Below, one piece after another: positions 21,934 to 29,154 of a DNA stretch of 45,210 bases. The position numbers were made by a program, and so were the translations under genes. The DNA is taken from the IMG/VR virus record IMGVR_UViG_3300022169_000006, positions 1 to 45,210 of that record. One strand, 5' to 3'. The notes below the pieces were generated by a model. It was not told the origin of the DNA, searched no databases, and saw only the letters and a list, made by a program, of their open reading frames with translations. Source of the stretch: a virus. Numbering within the stretch: the first letter of the stretch is position 1; each line of letters opens with the position of its first letter.

Positions 21934-22071
21934 TTAAAAATTCAACTTAGCACACTGATTAGCACTATTGCCAAGCTCCAAACATTTACGCTCAGCACTG
22001 GCTGTGTACTCATTAAACGCAAATACGCATATTGCGACTAATGCGAGTATTGCGGCTGTTCTTATTTTCAT
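21934..22071 (-). CDS. Small exported or membrane protein
   Basis: 45 residues starting MKIRTAAILALVAICVFAFN, a signal-like hydrophobic stretch, followed by a polar part with two cysteines (KCLELGNSANQC). It could be a secreted peptide or a membrane-held one. The start directly follows the upstream stop, suggesting coupled translation. Confidence 0.5.
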   Translation of the reverse strand: MKIRTAAILALVAICVFAFNEYTASAERKCLELGNSANQCAKLNF

Positions 22072-22233
22072 TTAAAACCCCTTACCGACAGGTTGAACAT
22101 ACTTTGGGTTGAACATCACTTTTTTACCGTTCATTTCTCCAAACACCCAACCAGCTTTAATGCGATGCTCGACAACTTGGCGCGATAACCCGTGAGCCTC
22201 GGCAAACTCACGGATGTTTTTTATTGATTTCAT
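22072..22233 (-). CDS. Small helix-turn-helix protein
   Basis: 53 residues starting MKSIKNIREFAEAHGLSRQV. NIREFAEAHGLSRQVVEHRI is a compact helix-turn-helix of the Excisionase/AlpA-like or MerR-like kind. A basic C-terminus (NGKKVMFNPKYVQ) follows. It probably binds DNA. The upstream stop abuts its start. Confidence 0.6.
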   Translation of the reverse strand: MKSIKNIREFAEAHGLSRQVVEHRIKAGWVFGEMNGKKVMFNPKYVQPVGKGF

Positions 22234-22401
22234 TTAAAGTTCCTCAAACGTTCTCTTACTTATACCTTTTGGGTTTAAAAGGTAAAACCTCCAAGCTGAC
22301 TGGAAGTTTCCCTTGGACTTTTCAGACTTAATAAACCCTACCCTTGCCTTTCTGCATCCGTCTATTGGATACCCGTTATGAACTTTGCAAGCATCGCACA
22401 T
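22234..22401 (-). CDS. Small protein with cysteine knuckle
   Basis: 55 residues starting MCDACKVHNGYPIDGCRKAR. The MCDAC CxxC and the later GC at 16 look like part of a zinc- or metal-binding site. The rest is basic (SEKSKGNFQSAWRFYLLNPK). Weak ribosome site. It is part of the tight run of small leftward genes. Confidence 0.5.
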   Translation of the reverse strand: MCDACKVHNGYPIDGCRKARVGFIKSEKSKGNFQSAWRFYLLNPKGISKRTFEEL

Positions 22402-22419
22402 GATAAAAACTCTAGGGGC

Positions 22420-22584
22420 CTAAAGCCCCATAGACTCCTGTATAATTTTAATTTCTGCTTTAGCGATTGCCTCGAATGACTCAGGGTGCATCCTGTTTGC
22501 TTGCTCAACTACATCGTCAAGGCTTAGGAATTTGTAACGCTCAAGTGTGTTTTTAATCATTTCGTATGCTTTCGATGTTGTCAT
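22420..22584 (-). CDS. Small hypothetical protein
   Basis: 54 residues starting MTTSKAYEMIKNTLERYKFL, read from the ATG at 22584; an upstream frame of 22 residues has no ribosome site. Helical throughout, with a hinge at LDDVVEQANRMHPESF. First gene after the promoter at 22621-22650. Not recognised. Confidence 0.55.
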   Translation of the reverse strand: MTTSKAYEMIKNTLERYKFLSLDDVVEQANRMHPESFEAIAKAEIKIIQESMGL

Positions 22585-22620
22585 TTTATATTCCTTAGCG
22601 TGTTTCGTTTCGATGTGGTA

Positions 22621-22650
22621 ACTATAGCAAACTTTATTTGCTCGCTGCAA
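22621..22650 (-). promoter_or_regulatory. Leftward promoter of the small-gene run
   Basis: Minus-strand TTGCAG (22650-22645), 18-base spacer, TATAGT (22626-22621), 37 bases before the ATG at 22584. Good -10, one weak -35 position. Confidence 0.6.
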
Positions 22651-22670
22651 GCGTTATTTGCATCTATTTA

Positions 22671-22699
22671 TAAAAAAATACCACTTATTTATAAAGTGG
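22671..22699 (-). terminator. Leftward terminator after TerL
   Basis: Minus-strand CCACTT, loop TATAAAT, AAGTGG, then TATTTTTTT. It stands 16 bases beyond the terminase stop. Confidence 0.75.
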
Positions 22700-22714
22700 C
22701 GTTTTATCAGGTAG

Positions 22715-24436
22715 TTATCGTCTGCGTCGGTAGGCTAGGGATGAGGCTGATGCGCGTTGGCCATCGATAACTAGGTCTTGTACTGCGTCCATTAGAGTAT
22801 CATACTGGTCGTCGAAACCGCTTTCCTGGTCCATTAACACGCCGACGGTTATGCCGTCTAATTCGTCAATAAAATCCTCAACCCAATCAACAGGGTATGC
22901 CTTGTCGCCGTTATACCAGGCTGTGTGCTTGATTGGTCTGCCGTCGATGTCAAACGTCGATGGTATGTATACCTTACCCTGCTTGAGTGTCGGGTACGTG
23001 TTACAGTGTCGGGCGAATTTGTTTTGTTCTGCCCCGCGCTGCTGCTCTTGCAATGGTATGCGCTTTTCCGTTTTGAGTGTCTGTATTAATCCCTGTCCTG
23101 CTTGCTTATCCTCGACGGCTAAGTATTTGATTTTAAACTTCATTACCGCTGGTATAGCCGCGCTCCACTCATCCCAACATTTTTTTGCTTGTGTGAGCAA
23201 GTCGAGCGGGTCCCACTTGCCGCGATTAATTGCCGCGATATAAACGCCGTGATCGCTTTTTAGTGCCAATGTAAAGACGGTGTAGTCGTTACTATCTTTG
23301 ACCTTGCCTGAGTTGGTGTCCACATAAATCGCAGCATCAAGTATTAGTGATGGTATCTGCGTATACCTTGGAAACCATGATGAGTCGATTAGGTTGCCTG
23401 ACATGGATATCGGCATTTGCATATACTGAGACATGAACGTGTATTCGTCCTTCTCCCATAGCACAACTAGCTGATCAACACCTTCCATCTGCTCCCAGAA
23501 TGAAAAGAATGTTACCTCTCTGCTTTTCTCGTCACTTCTTGCGATGGTTCCGCTTTCGTTAATGCGCAATGTCACCCTAGGAGAATCCTTTGTATCCTCA
23601 AGCGCAAACTCGCGTATATGGTCGGGTAGTGTGTCGATAAACTCGTCAGTGATAAGTGCGGGTATAACAACCGATTTAAAATCAATGCCCATGCCGCCAG
23701 ATAAGCAATAGCCGATAGAATCGTCTTTGTGTAGCCGCTGCTGGATCATAAATACAGGCGTTGGATGCGCTTTTGACTTATCTCCTCGCCTTGACCGCAC
23801 TGTGTTTGTCAGTATCCGGTGTGAGCGCTCACGTCTAACTGATGAGAATAGGTCCTCAGCTTTGTCTCCGTCATCAATGATGATTGCGCCTGAATATTCA
23901 GGCCCTGGATAGCCTCCCCTAGAGCCGATCACCTGCCCCATCATAGGCTTTGACACCATCGTACCTATGGCCCTTCCTTTTTCGTCAACAACGATCCACT
24001 CCTCAGCCTGTGAAACGGTGAATTGACAAGGCCATAGCTCTTGAAATTCTTCGCAGTTAACAATATCCCTAACGCGCTTTGAGTTTCGCTCAACCAATGC
24101 ACGCCCAGAAGAAAGGGCTAAATTCCTAAACCGCTTTAACTTGCCGCCTCGTATTAGCGCCAGCGTATATGCGTGAATGAATATCGAGAAAAACTCGGTT
24201 TTAGTTGAGCCTGGTGGAACCGCGATGGCTAGTGACGAGTTCTCATCGCCGCGAATGCGCTTGTCGGCTTCCTCTGCAAACCATCGATGATGCCAATTGA
24301 TAAGTAGCGGCTCGCCTTGTGTTATCTCGAAGAATATTCTGGCAAAGTTAAGGAATGATGACTCTGCCATAATTTTAATAGCCAGTCTTTCCTCAAATGA
24401 AAAATCAGCCCATTCACGGCCATTAAATAGAGACAT
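22715..24436 (-). CDS. Terminase large subunit
   Basis: 573 residues starting MSLFNGREWADFSFEERLAI. ATPase: Walker A PPGSTKT at 74-80, Walker B AIIIDD near 184-189. Nuclease: the conserved aspartate in YVDTNSGK (D373), the acid of VEDKQAGQ (E442-D443), and a late D in DDQYDTLMDA near 536. These are the two domains of a phage packaging motor that cuts and pumps DNA into the prohead. It starts at the last base of TerS, so the two are coupled. Confidence 0.9.
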   Translation of the reverse strand: MSLFNGREWADFSFEERLAIKIMAESSFLNFARIFFEITQGEPLLINWHHRWFAEEADKRIRGDENSSLAIAVPPGSTKTEFFSIFIHAYTLALIRGGKLKRFRNLALSSGRALVERNSKRVRDIVNCEEFQELWPCQFTVSQAEEWIVVDEKGRAIGTMVSKPMMGQVIGSRGGYPGPEYSGAIIIDDGDKAEDLFSSVRRERSHRILTNTVRSRRGDKSKAHPTPVFMIQQRLHKDDSIGYCLSGGMGIDFKSVVIPALITDEFIDTLPDHIREFALEDTKDSPRVTLRINESGTIARSDEKSREVTFFSFWEQMEGVDQLVVLWEKDEYTFMSQYMQMPISMSGNLIDSSWFPRYTQIPSLILDAAIYVDTNSGKVKDSNDYTVFTLALKSDHGVYIAAINRGKWDPLDLLTQAKKCWDEWSAAIPAVMKFKIKYLAVEDKQAGQGLIQTLKTEKRIPLQEQQRGAEQNKFARHCNTYPTLKQGKVYIPSTFDIDGRPIKHTAWYNGDKAYPVDWVEDFIDELDGITVGVLMDQESGFDDQYDTLMDAVQDLVIDGQRASASSLAYRRRR

Positions 24437-24852
24437 TATTTTAACTTGCCTAGCAATTCATCTTGTGCGGCTTTGTACTTATCCTTGTCGAACTTGTTTC
24501 CTGCTGGACTCATAGAGCCGTCTGAAGATGACAAGTCCATGCTCTTAACTTCAACGTGACCATACTTGCTCAGCATCATCTTAGCAACCTGTGCGTTTAG
24601 CTCATTTGTTAAGCTTCCGTTTATCAATTTTCTTTCTGCTAATTCGTTTACACACTTGACAATGTCCGAAAATTCAGCCTTTAAATCGTCAGTCTCACCT
24701 TCTTCAGCCCACTTGTAAACAGTGCTTTTAGCCCGTCCAATATGAATAGCTAAACCCACAACAGAATGAACCGCATCAGGGCAGTTATTGATATAATCAT
24801 AAGCCAGCTCAATCACTTCATCAGTGTAAGTTGTTGGTCTTCCTGCTGCCAT
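24436..24852 (-). CDS. Terminase small subunit (P22 gp3-like)
   Basis: 138 residues starting MAAGRPTTYTDEVIELAYDY at 24852; GAGG lies five bases upstream. The GRPT..T.E....A..YI start, an HTH at LAIHIGRAKSTVYKWAEEGE and the helical LAERKLINGSLTNELNAQVA segment match small DNA-packaging subunits of the P22 gp3 type. It recognises the packaging site and hands DNA to TerL. Confidence 0.8.
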   Translation of the reverse strand: MAAGRPTTYTDEVIELAYDYINNCPDAVHSVVGLAIHIGRAKSTVYKWAEEGETDDLKAEFSDIVKCVNELAERKLINGSLTNELNAQVAKMMLSKYGHVEVKSMDLSSSDGSMSPAGNKFDKDKYKAAQDELLGKLK

Positions 24853-24894
24853 ACAAACCTCAAAACCTCTATAAAAACATACCCACATTCTAAC

Positions 24895-24915
24895 ACAAAA
24901 GCCCCTGTTGGGGCT
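24895..24915 (-). terminator. Leftward terminator upstream of TerS
   Basis: Minus-strand AGCCCC, loop AACA, GGGGCT then TTTGTGTT. It separates the small membrane genes from the terminase operon. Confidence 0.65.
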
Positions 24916-24922
24916 GTTTAGT

Positions 24923-25024
24923 TCATGCTGCAACGAAAACATAAATCATTGCTAATATTGCGGCCAGTACAAACCAGACCACCGACACTTGGCCGCGCGT
25001 TTCTTCTTCATTGTCAAATTTCAT
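24923..25024 (-). CDS. 33-residue membrane protein
   Basis: MKFDNEEETRGQVSVVWFVL followed by AAILAMIYVFVAA. A short acidic N-terminus and a single membrane helix. Its ATG lies within the previous gene's last codons, behind a GGAG site. Could be a minor lysis or membrane factor; no family known. Confidence 0.5.
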   Translation of the reverse strand: MKFDNEEETRGQVSVVWFVLAAILAMIYVFVAA

Positions 25025-25106
25025 CGCAATCTCCACGGGTTGCAACATGGAAAAACCGCAACACAGCCACTAACAACGTCAAATAAATAAATAGTCCGAT
25101 TAACAT
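25014..25106 (-). CDS. 30-residue membrane protein
   Basis: MLIGLFIYLTLLVAVLRFFH is one membrane helix, followed by a short polar tail. It overlaps the upstream stop by a few bases with GAGG just before the ATG, and its 3' end overlaps the 33-residue gene. The two may act together. Confidence 0.45.
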   Translation of the reverse strand: MLIGLFIYLTLLVAVLRFFHVATRGDCDEI

Positions 25107-25321
25107 GATAACACCTCGTTTAATTCTTTTTGATTAACGCCAGCCGCTAAACATTGCTCAATAAATGCTTTGCGGTGTTTGCCGTTGTGCTCGCGCAGAT
25201 AGCTCAGTGACGCGCGCTGGTTTAGCGGGTACTCAACGATGCGCACACCGTTTGAGTCGTACACTCGCACACCGCTGAATGATGAGCGAGTGCTTTTGTT
25301 TGTTGATGTGAATTTGTGCAT
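25100..25321 (-). CDS. Small hypothetical protein
   Basis: 73 residues starting MHKFTSTNKSTRSSFSGVRV. The N-terminus is Ser/Thr-rich; the middle has YPLNQRASLSYLREHNGKHR and the end FIEQCLAAGVNQKELNEVLS. The ribosome site is weak (GGTAA); a TTG 18 bases upstream is an alternative. Not recognised. Confidence 0.5.
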   Translation of the reverse strand: MHKFTSTNKSTRSSFSGVRVYDSNGVRIVEYPLNQRASLSYLREHNGKHRKAFIEQCLAAGVNQKELNEVLSC

Positions 25322-25340
25322 TTTATTTACCAGATTCAAA

Positions 25341-25357
25341 GCCGCAGCAAGTGCGGC
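25341..25357 (-). terminator. Weak leftward hairpin
   Basis: Minus-strand GCCGCA, loop CTTGC, TGCGGC then TTTG. The short T tract makes it a weak terminator or attenuator. Confidence 0.4.
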
Positions 25358-25368
25358 ACTAATATTTA

Positions 25369-25647
25369 TTAAACAATCTCAACGCCAGCTTTTTTGGCTT
25401 CGCCAATTAAAAACCCAAGGACATCACACCCGTCTATATCTGCAAGCGCCCAGTCATTACAATCCGCACAAAGCCCTTCGTCAAAACCGCTATCTCTGCG
25501 TTCAATTTGATTTAAAAACATTTGTTCGTTTTCGTCATATTTCAAACAGCATTGTAATGATTTGCTGTTGTTAAATTCTACAAAAAAGAAGCCGTGTTCA
25601 ATGTTCACTTCTACGTTGATTACTTCTAGACAGTTTAAGTTTTTCAT
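25369..25647 (-). CDS. Small acidic hypothetical protein
   Basis: 92 residues starting MKNLNCLEVINVEVNIEHGF, behind a GGAG site. It has a beta strand run, then an acidic region with cysteines (GFDEGLCADCNDWALADIDG) that may bind metal, and a helical end (LIGEAKKAGVEIV). Driven by the promoter at 25694-25721. Not recognised. Confidence 0.55.
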   Translation of the reverse strand: MKNLNCLEVINVEVNIEHGFFFVEFNNSKSLQCCLKYDENEQMFLNQIERRDSGFDEGLCADCNDWALADIDGCDVLGFLIGEAKKAGVEIV

Positions 25648-25693
25648 TTTTCTATCTCCATCCGCTTCGGACTATTCCTTAGCTCTTGTGATA

Positions 25694-25721
25694 ATAATAC
25701 TACTTACAAATTATAATGCAA
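25694..25721 (-). promoter_or_regulatory. Leftward promoter
   Basis: Minus-strand TTGCAT (25721-25716), 16-base spacer, TATTAT (25699-25694). About 45 bases upstream of the ATG at 25647. Confidence 0.55.
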
Positions 25722-25735
25722 GTGGTATTTTAAAA

Positions 25736-25975
25736 TTATTTTCTCTCCACCCTAAAATAACACCCGGGCACTTTTTTAACGCGCATCGTTTTACCTACCT
25801 TATCGCGCGCTACAGCGTCTTTTACAATTAACTGATAGTCTGACAACCCCAAAGCATTAAAACACGTTACAGCGTCATCCAGACGCATTCTAGTGTAGTT
25901 CCAAGCGTCTGGATTAGACGTGCTTGTCACAACTTTGATAAAACGTGCTTTCCATGCTTCGGGTGTCTTTGCCAT
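25736..25975 (-). CDS. Small basic hypothetical protein
   Basis: 79 residues starting MAKTPEAWKARFIKVVTSTS. Basic; the middle reads YTRMRLDDAVTCFNALGLSD and the end KVPGCYFRVERK. Its ATG is immediately after the stop of the upstream gene. Possibly nucleic-acid binding by composition only. Confidence 0.5.
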   Translation of the reverse strand: MAKTPEAWKARFIKVVTSTSNPDAWNYTRMRLDDAVTCFNALGLSDYQLIVKDAVARDKVGKTMRVKKVPGCYFRVERK

Positions 25976-25976
25976 T

Positions 25977-26231
25977 TTACATATCGTCCGTATAAATTAC
26001 TGCAACCAGTTTTTTGTCTCTGCCAGTGAGTTTTAACGAATAACTATCAATTGTCGCATCGTTAAACACTACTGATACATTGTTGTACATAACTAGCCAG
26101 TTGTCGTCAAGCATTGTTATTAGCAATCGTCTGCCGCTTTCGTTTTGCAGCGTCGTTGTCTCTGGGCCTTCGTGATCTAGGTTAAAGCCAAGCTGGGCCA
26201 GTTTGTTGAGTAGGTCTGTTTTGCTTATCAT
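25977..26231 (-). CDS. Hypothetical protein
   Basis: 84 residues starting MISKTDLLNKLAQLGFNLDH. A helical start with an acidic loop (DHEGPETTTLQNESGRRLLI) and beta strands (MLDDNWLVMYNNVSVVFNDA). Its ATG overlaps the YopX-like stop (ATGA). Not recognised. Confidence 0.55.
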   Translation of the reverse strand: MISKTDLLNKLAQLGFNLDHEGPETTTLQNESGRRLLITMLDDNWLVMYNNVSVVFNDATIDSYSLKLTGRDKKLVAVIYTDDM

Positions 26232-26620
26232 GATTGCACCTCGTGAATGTTGCCGATTACCATTAAGCTAAAGTCACCTACATCATAGAACTCCGTAGCA
26301 GAATGCCTAACTATCCACTTTGCATCTTCTGACCATTCGACTAGGTACTTCAATTCCTCAAACCGCTCAAGCTCGTCATCAATTATAATTACAATATCCC
26401 CATCAAATATCTTTGCTCCCGCACAGTCTTTGATACCTGTGTATTGTCCGATTGTACCATTTTTAACTGGCGCGTTTGCCTCTCCACCAGTTTCTGGGTG
26501 CCAATGAATCCTGTACGAATACTCGTCATAATATGCAGTAGTTTTCTCAAGGTCCTTTGTTAAGTATCCATAAACAAACTCACCATTTGGTCTTAGACCT
26601 CTAAATTCAATCTCTCTCAT
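26228..26620 (-). CDS. YopX family protein
   Basis: 130 residues from the ATG at 26620 (MREIEFRGLRPNGEFVYGYL), with GATGGAG upstream. REIEFRG, the YGYL strand, NGTIGQYTGIKDCAGAKIFD, GDIVII and the end VIGNIHEV are the conserved blocks of the YopX fold family, common in phages. Its function is not known. First gene after the promoter at 26651-26679. Confidence 0.85.
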   Translation of the reverse strand: MREIEFRGLRPNGEFVYGYLTKDLEKTTAYYDEYSYRIHWHPETGGEANAPVKNGTIGQYTGIKDCAGAKIFDGDIVIIIDDELERFEELKYLVEWSEDAKWIVRHSATEFYDVGDFSLMVIGNIHEVQS

Positions 26621-26650
26621 TGTTATAACTCCATCAATTAATGCCATTGA

Positions 26651-26679
26651 ATTATGCGCCCAAGTGTTGAGTGTGTCAA
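26651..26679 (-). promoter_or_regulatory. Strong leftward promoter before the YopX-like gene
   Basis: Minus-strand TTGACA (26679-26674), exactly 17 bases, CATAAT (26656-26651). Consensus -35 and near-consensus -10. It lies at the left edge of repeat locus B. Confidence 0.7.
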
Positions 26680-26698
26680 TATTTCGCCTGTGTAAAGT

Positions 26699-27090
26699 CT
26701 GTGTAAAAACACACAGATGCAAGCCTATGATTTTAAACAAGTTATTTTTAAACCTGTGGGATTTTGTTTAATTTTGTGTATTCTTGTGCAAACAAAACAC
26801 AAGTGTAAGGTGATGAAAAATAAGGAAAAGATGATTTTTTTGTGTATTTTCTATTAATATCTATAAAGTATAAATAAATAAATAAATAAAAGAAATATAT
26901 AGTCGTGCGCGCACGCGCGTAGAGACATATACACACATACGGGTATAGCAAAAATACACAGGTTTTACACAAAAAAAGACGAATATCTTTGCAAATCATA
27001 GCCTTGCGCTTGTGTTTTTGGTTTCACAGATTACACAAAATAAACAAGCTTTTTGATAAACTTGTTTACATTCAACTAGTTGCGCTTGTG
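26699..27090. other. Iteron-flanked AT-rich intergenic locus B (candidate origin)
   Basis: The 617-base gap 26621-27237 has no credible gene. AAAACACAAGTGTAA is at 26794-26808; reverse-complement copies lie at 27004-27018 and 27080-27090. Between them are an AAAT repeat (26871-26891), a CGTGCGCGCACGCGCGTAGA segment (from 26904) and an ATATCTTT arm near 26983-26990. At the left edge is a hairpin CTGTGT / ACACAG (26699-26716). The locus is related to 11495-11872, but its central tract is in inverted orientation. It abuts the DUF3987 helicase gene, which favours a replication role. Confidence 0.65.
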
Positions 27091-27192
27091 TATGATTTCA
27101 ACGAAAAAACACAGGTTTTCGCATTTTTGCTTGTTATTGTTTTTATTTTGCGTTTATTGTTTGCGTTTTGATTGCAACTTGGAAGTGCGCAA

Positions 27193-27221
27193 TAAAAAAG
27201 GCCGCACCCTGGCGACCTTTT
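27193..27221 (-). terminator. Leftward terminator after the DUF3987 gene
   Basis: Minus-strand AAGGTCGC, loop, GCGGCCTT then TTTTATT. It ends the DUF3987 operon before the repeat locus. Confidence 0.75.
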
Positions 27222-27237
27222 GCTTAATCTGTTTTTA

Positions 27238-28830
27238 CTAATCAATTAGCTTGTGTGATACATAAAACCGATTGCGCTTGCGAATGACATATCCGTCGGC
27301 CTCCAGTTTTGGCATTATGGTCTCGCGCAACACCTCGGCGATTTTGCAGTTTGCAAACTCTTTTCTGCTGCGTAGCGAGTTCGATAGCATCTCAAATGTG
27401 ATACTTGGGTACGTCTTTTCGATTTTTGACTGCTTCAAATCCTTTTGCAATTTGCGCTTCATATAGTCGATAACAGCGTTAAACTTTGGCGCGTCGCCAG
27501 AGTAACCGCGTGACTCGGTTTCTTGGAGGTATGTGCGACTTAGCTCGCGGAATATCTCGATTGCGCGTCGCATTGTCTTGAGTCCGATATCTTTGCGTTT
27601 TTGTCCCGACGATGACCACTCAGACGCCACCCAAAGCACCGACGCAATTTTGCAAATCTGCTTATCGGCTTTACCCATTGCGCCCCGTGTCATGTTGTCA
27701 GAAAATCGGCCCGTGTCGCCCATTTCAGCTTCGATTTCATTCCTGAACCTGGCAAGCTCACGTATTGCGTCGCCAGTAAAGCGTAAAACCGTCTCATCCT
27801 CATGTGACACACGATTGACGGTATTAATGTATTCCGCCTTTAAACTTCCATCTATCGGCGTGTAATCGAGCATATCGCGAGTGCCTAACCTGTGCGGCTC
27901 ACGCATTAGCAAAATGCGCTCAGATATACCGCGGCCTGACTCACCCGCTATCAATATTTGCTCGACCGCCTCAGACTGGGCCAAAACAACAAACGAGCCT
28001 CTAATGTAACCCTCGAACCCGTCGCGAGTGATACGTGATGATGAGTGCCATTCTCCCGAGTACATTTTCAGGAACACGCCATGGTTAGTTTTTTTAGCTG
28101 CACTGTCACCGTAAGAAAAACCCAGCATAACGTTAACCGCGTCCGATTCGTCTGATACGATATTCGCCCAACCATCTTGTAAGCTCATTTGTTTCTCGAG
28201 CGCTTCGGGTGTTGCATCGTCAAGTGTAACTTTTAACGAGCCAAGACTTTCAGACTTTTGAACAAGCCTAGCGATATCTGACGCAATTTGCGCCTTGCTT
28301 GAGTCTGTCGCGGCCTTCAACTGGTCTTTTAGTGATTGAATGTCCATGTAAATTTTAATTTTTTCAGATGCGCGTTTTTCGTTTAGTGATTTGAACGCAA
28401 TGCGGATCGGGTCCATCCAATATGACGTCACGCCCGATTTTCCGGTTGATGGCGGCTGTGCTGTAACAACAAACAGGTTGCAGGGCTCCTCTTTGTCGCC
28501 GTAGATGCTGTATTTAAAGTTGCGACTAATAGCAGCAGATAAGCAGCCTAACCCGTGCAACATTGCGGTATTGACGGGAAATTTAACAGTCTCGCTAATT
28601 GATTTGCTATAACGCTCAATAATGTTAGGGCGCCAACCATCAATTGCAGTGTTAACAATATCAACAACAATCGCGTTATCTTCTGGCCGATAAAATTTAA
28701 TAGGCGGCCACATATCAGAGTCGGTAAGCGCCACAAGTTTATCTTCGCGATCTTCAATAATAAGATGCGATAGCGACTCATATTCGCTATTGGCCAGCGC
28801 TTCAAATAATGTTTCGTTTTCGTTTATCAT
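27238..28830 (-). CDS. DUF3987 replicative helicase-like ATPase
   Basis: 530 residues starting MINENETLFEALANSEYESL. Residues 124-132 (AQPPSTGKS) are the Walker A site. The ADAVNVMLGFSYGD region and FVVLAQSEAVEQILIAGESG follow the DUF3987 pattern, phage and plasmid ATPases thought to act as replicative helicases or primase partners. The C-terminal 90 residues are helical with basic surfaces. It lies next to repeat locus B and opposite the primase operon. Confidence 0.75.
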   Translation of the reverse strand: MINENETLFEALANSEYESLSHLIIEDREDKLVALTDSDMWPPIKFYRPEDNAIVVDIVNTAIDGWRPNIIERYSKSISETVKFPVNTAMLHGLGCLSAAISRNFKYSIYGDKEEPCNLFVVTAQPPSTGKSGVTSYWMDPIRIAFKSLNEKRASEKIKIYMDIQSLKDQLKAATDSSKAQIASDIARLVQKSESLGSLKVTLDDATPEALEKQMSLQDGWANIVSDESDAVNVMLGFSYGDSAAKKTNHGVFLKMYSGEWHSSSRITRDGFEGYIRGSFVVLAQSEAVEQILIAGESGRGISERILLMREPHRLGTRDMLDYTPIDGSLKAEYINTVNRVSHEDETVLRFTGDAIRELARFRNEIEAEMGDTGRFSDNMTRGAMGKADKQICKIASVLWVASEWSSSGQKRKDIGLKTMRRAIEIFRELSRTYLQETESRGYSGDAPKFNAVIDYMKRKLQKDLKQSKIEKTYPSITFEMLSNSLRSRKEFANCKIAEVLRETIMPKLEADGYVIRKRNRFYVSHKLID

Positions 28831-29069
28831 TAATTGTCGCCTCGCACAAAGTCGATGTTAAAAGGCTTATCTGTTAGACGGCCAACATGATTAACCATTG
28901 CATCAAACGTCTTGAATTCACGAACATGACCACGCTTACTGTGCAGCTCATGCCAATTTTCGCTGGTGCAAACTTCGAGTATTAAATTTCCGTTTTTATT
29001 AACACATCTCATCTTTGCTAAATCATGCTCTAGCATGACTTTTAGCTGTTCGTTGCTGACTTTAGCCAT
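28830..29069 (-). CDS. Hypothetical protein upstream of DUF3987
   Basis: 79 residues starting MAKVSNEQLKVMLEHDLAKM. Helical N-terminus, then beta and a HELHSKRGHVREFKTFDAMV middle. The stop overlaps the DUF3987 start. Likely a small partner of the replication gene; not recognised. Confidence 0.55.
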   Translation of the reverse strand: MAKVSNEQLKVMLEHDLAKMRCVNKNGNLILEVCTSENWHELHSKRGHVREFKTFDAMVNHVGRLTDKPFNIDFVRGDN

Positions 29070-29095
29070 TTTTTACCCCGTTTTGATATTTTCGG

Positions 29096-29123
29096 TTGAC
29101 CAAAACATAATAAACGTTATTAT
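29096..29123 (+). promoter_or_regulatory. Rightward promoter of the replication operon
   Basis: TTGACC (29096-29101), 16-base spacer, TATTAT (29118-29123), ahead of the primase gene. The spacer and -10 include an imperfect palindrome around AACGTT. A weak opposing promoter for the DUF3987 operon may overlap. Confidence 0.65.
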
Positions 29124-29154
29124 AAGCACAATGCAACAAGAAGTTGAGGTTTTA

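Noticed and set aside
26748-27171. Two open frames (one on each strand) in locus B
   Set aside because: Made of repeat sequence and iteron copies; no ribosome sites.
26650-27240. CRISPR array
   Set aside because: Repeats are few, degenerate and in opposite orientations, without regular spacers.
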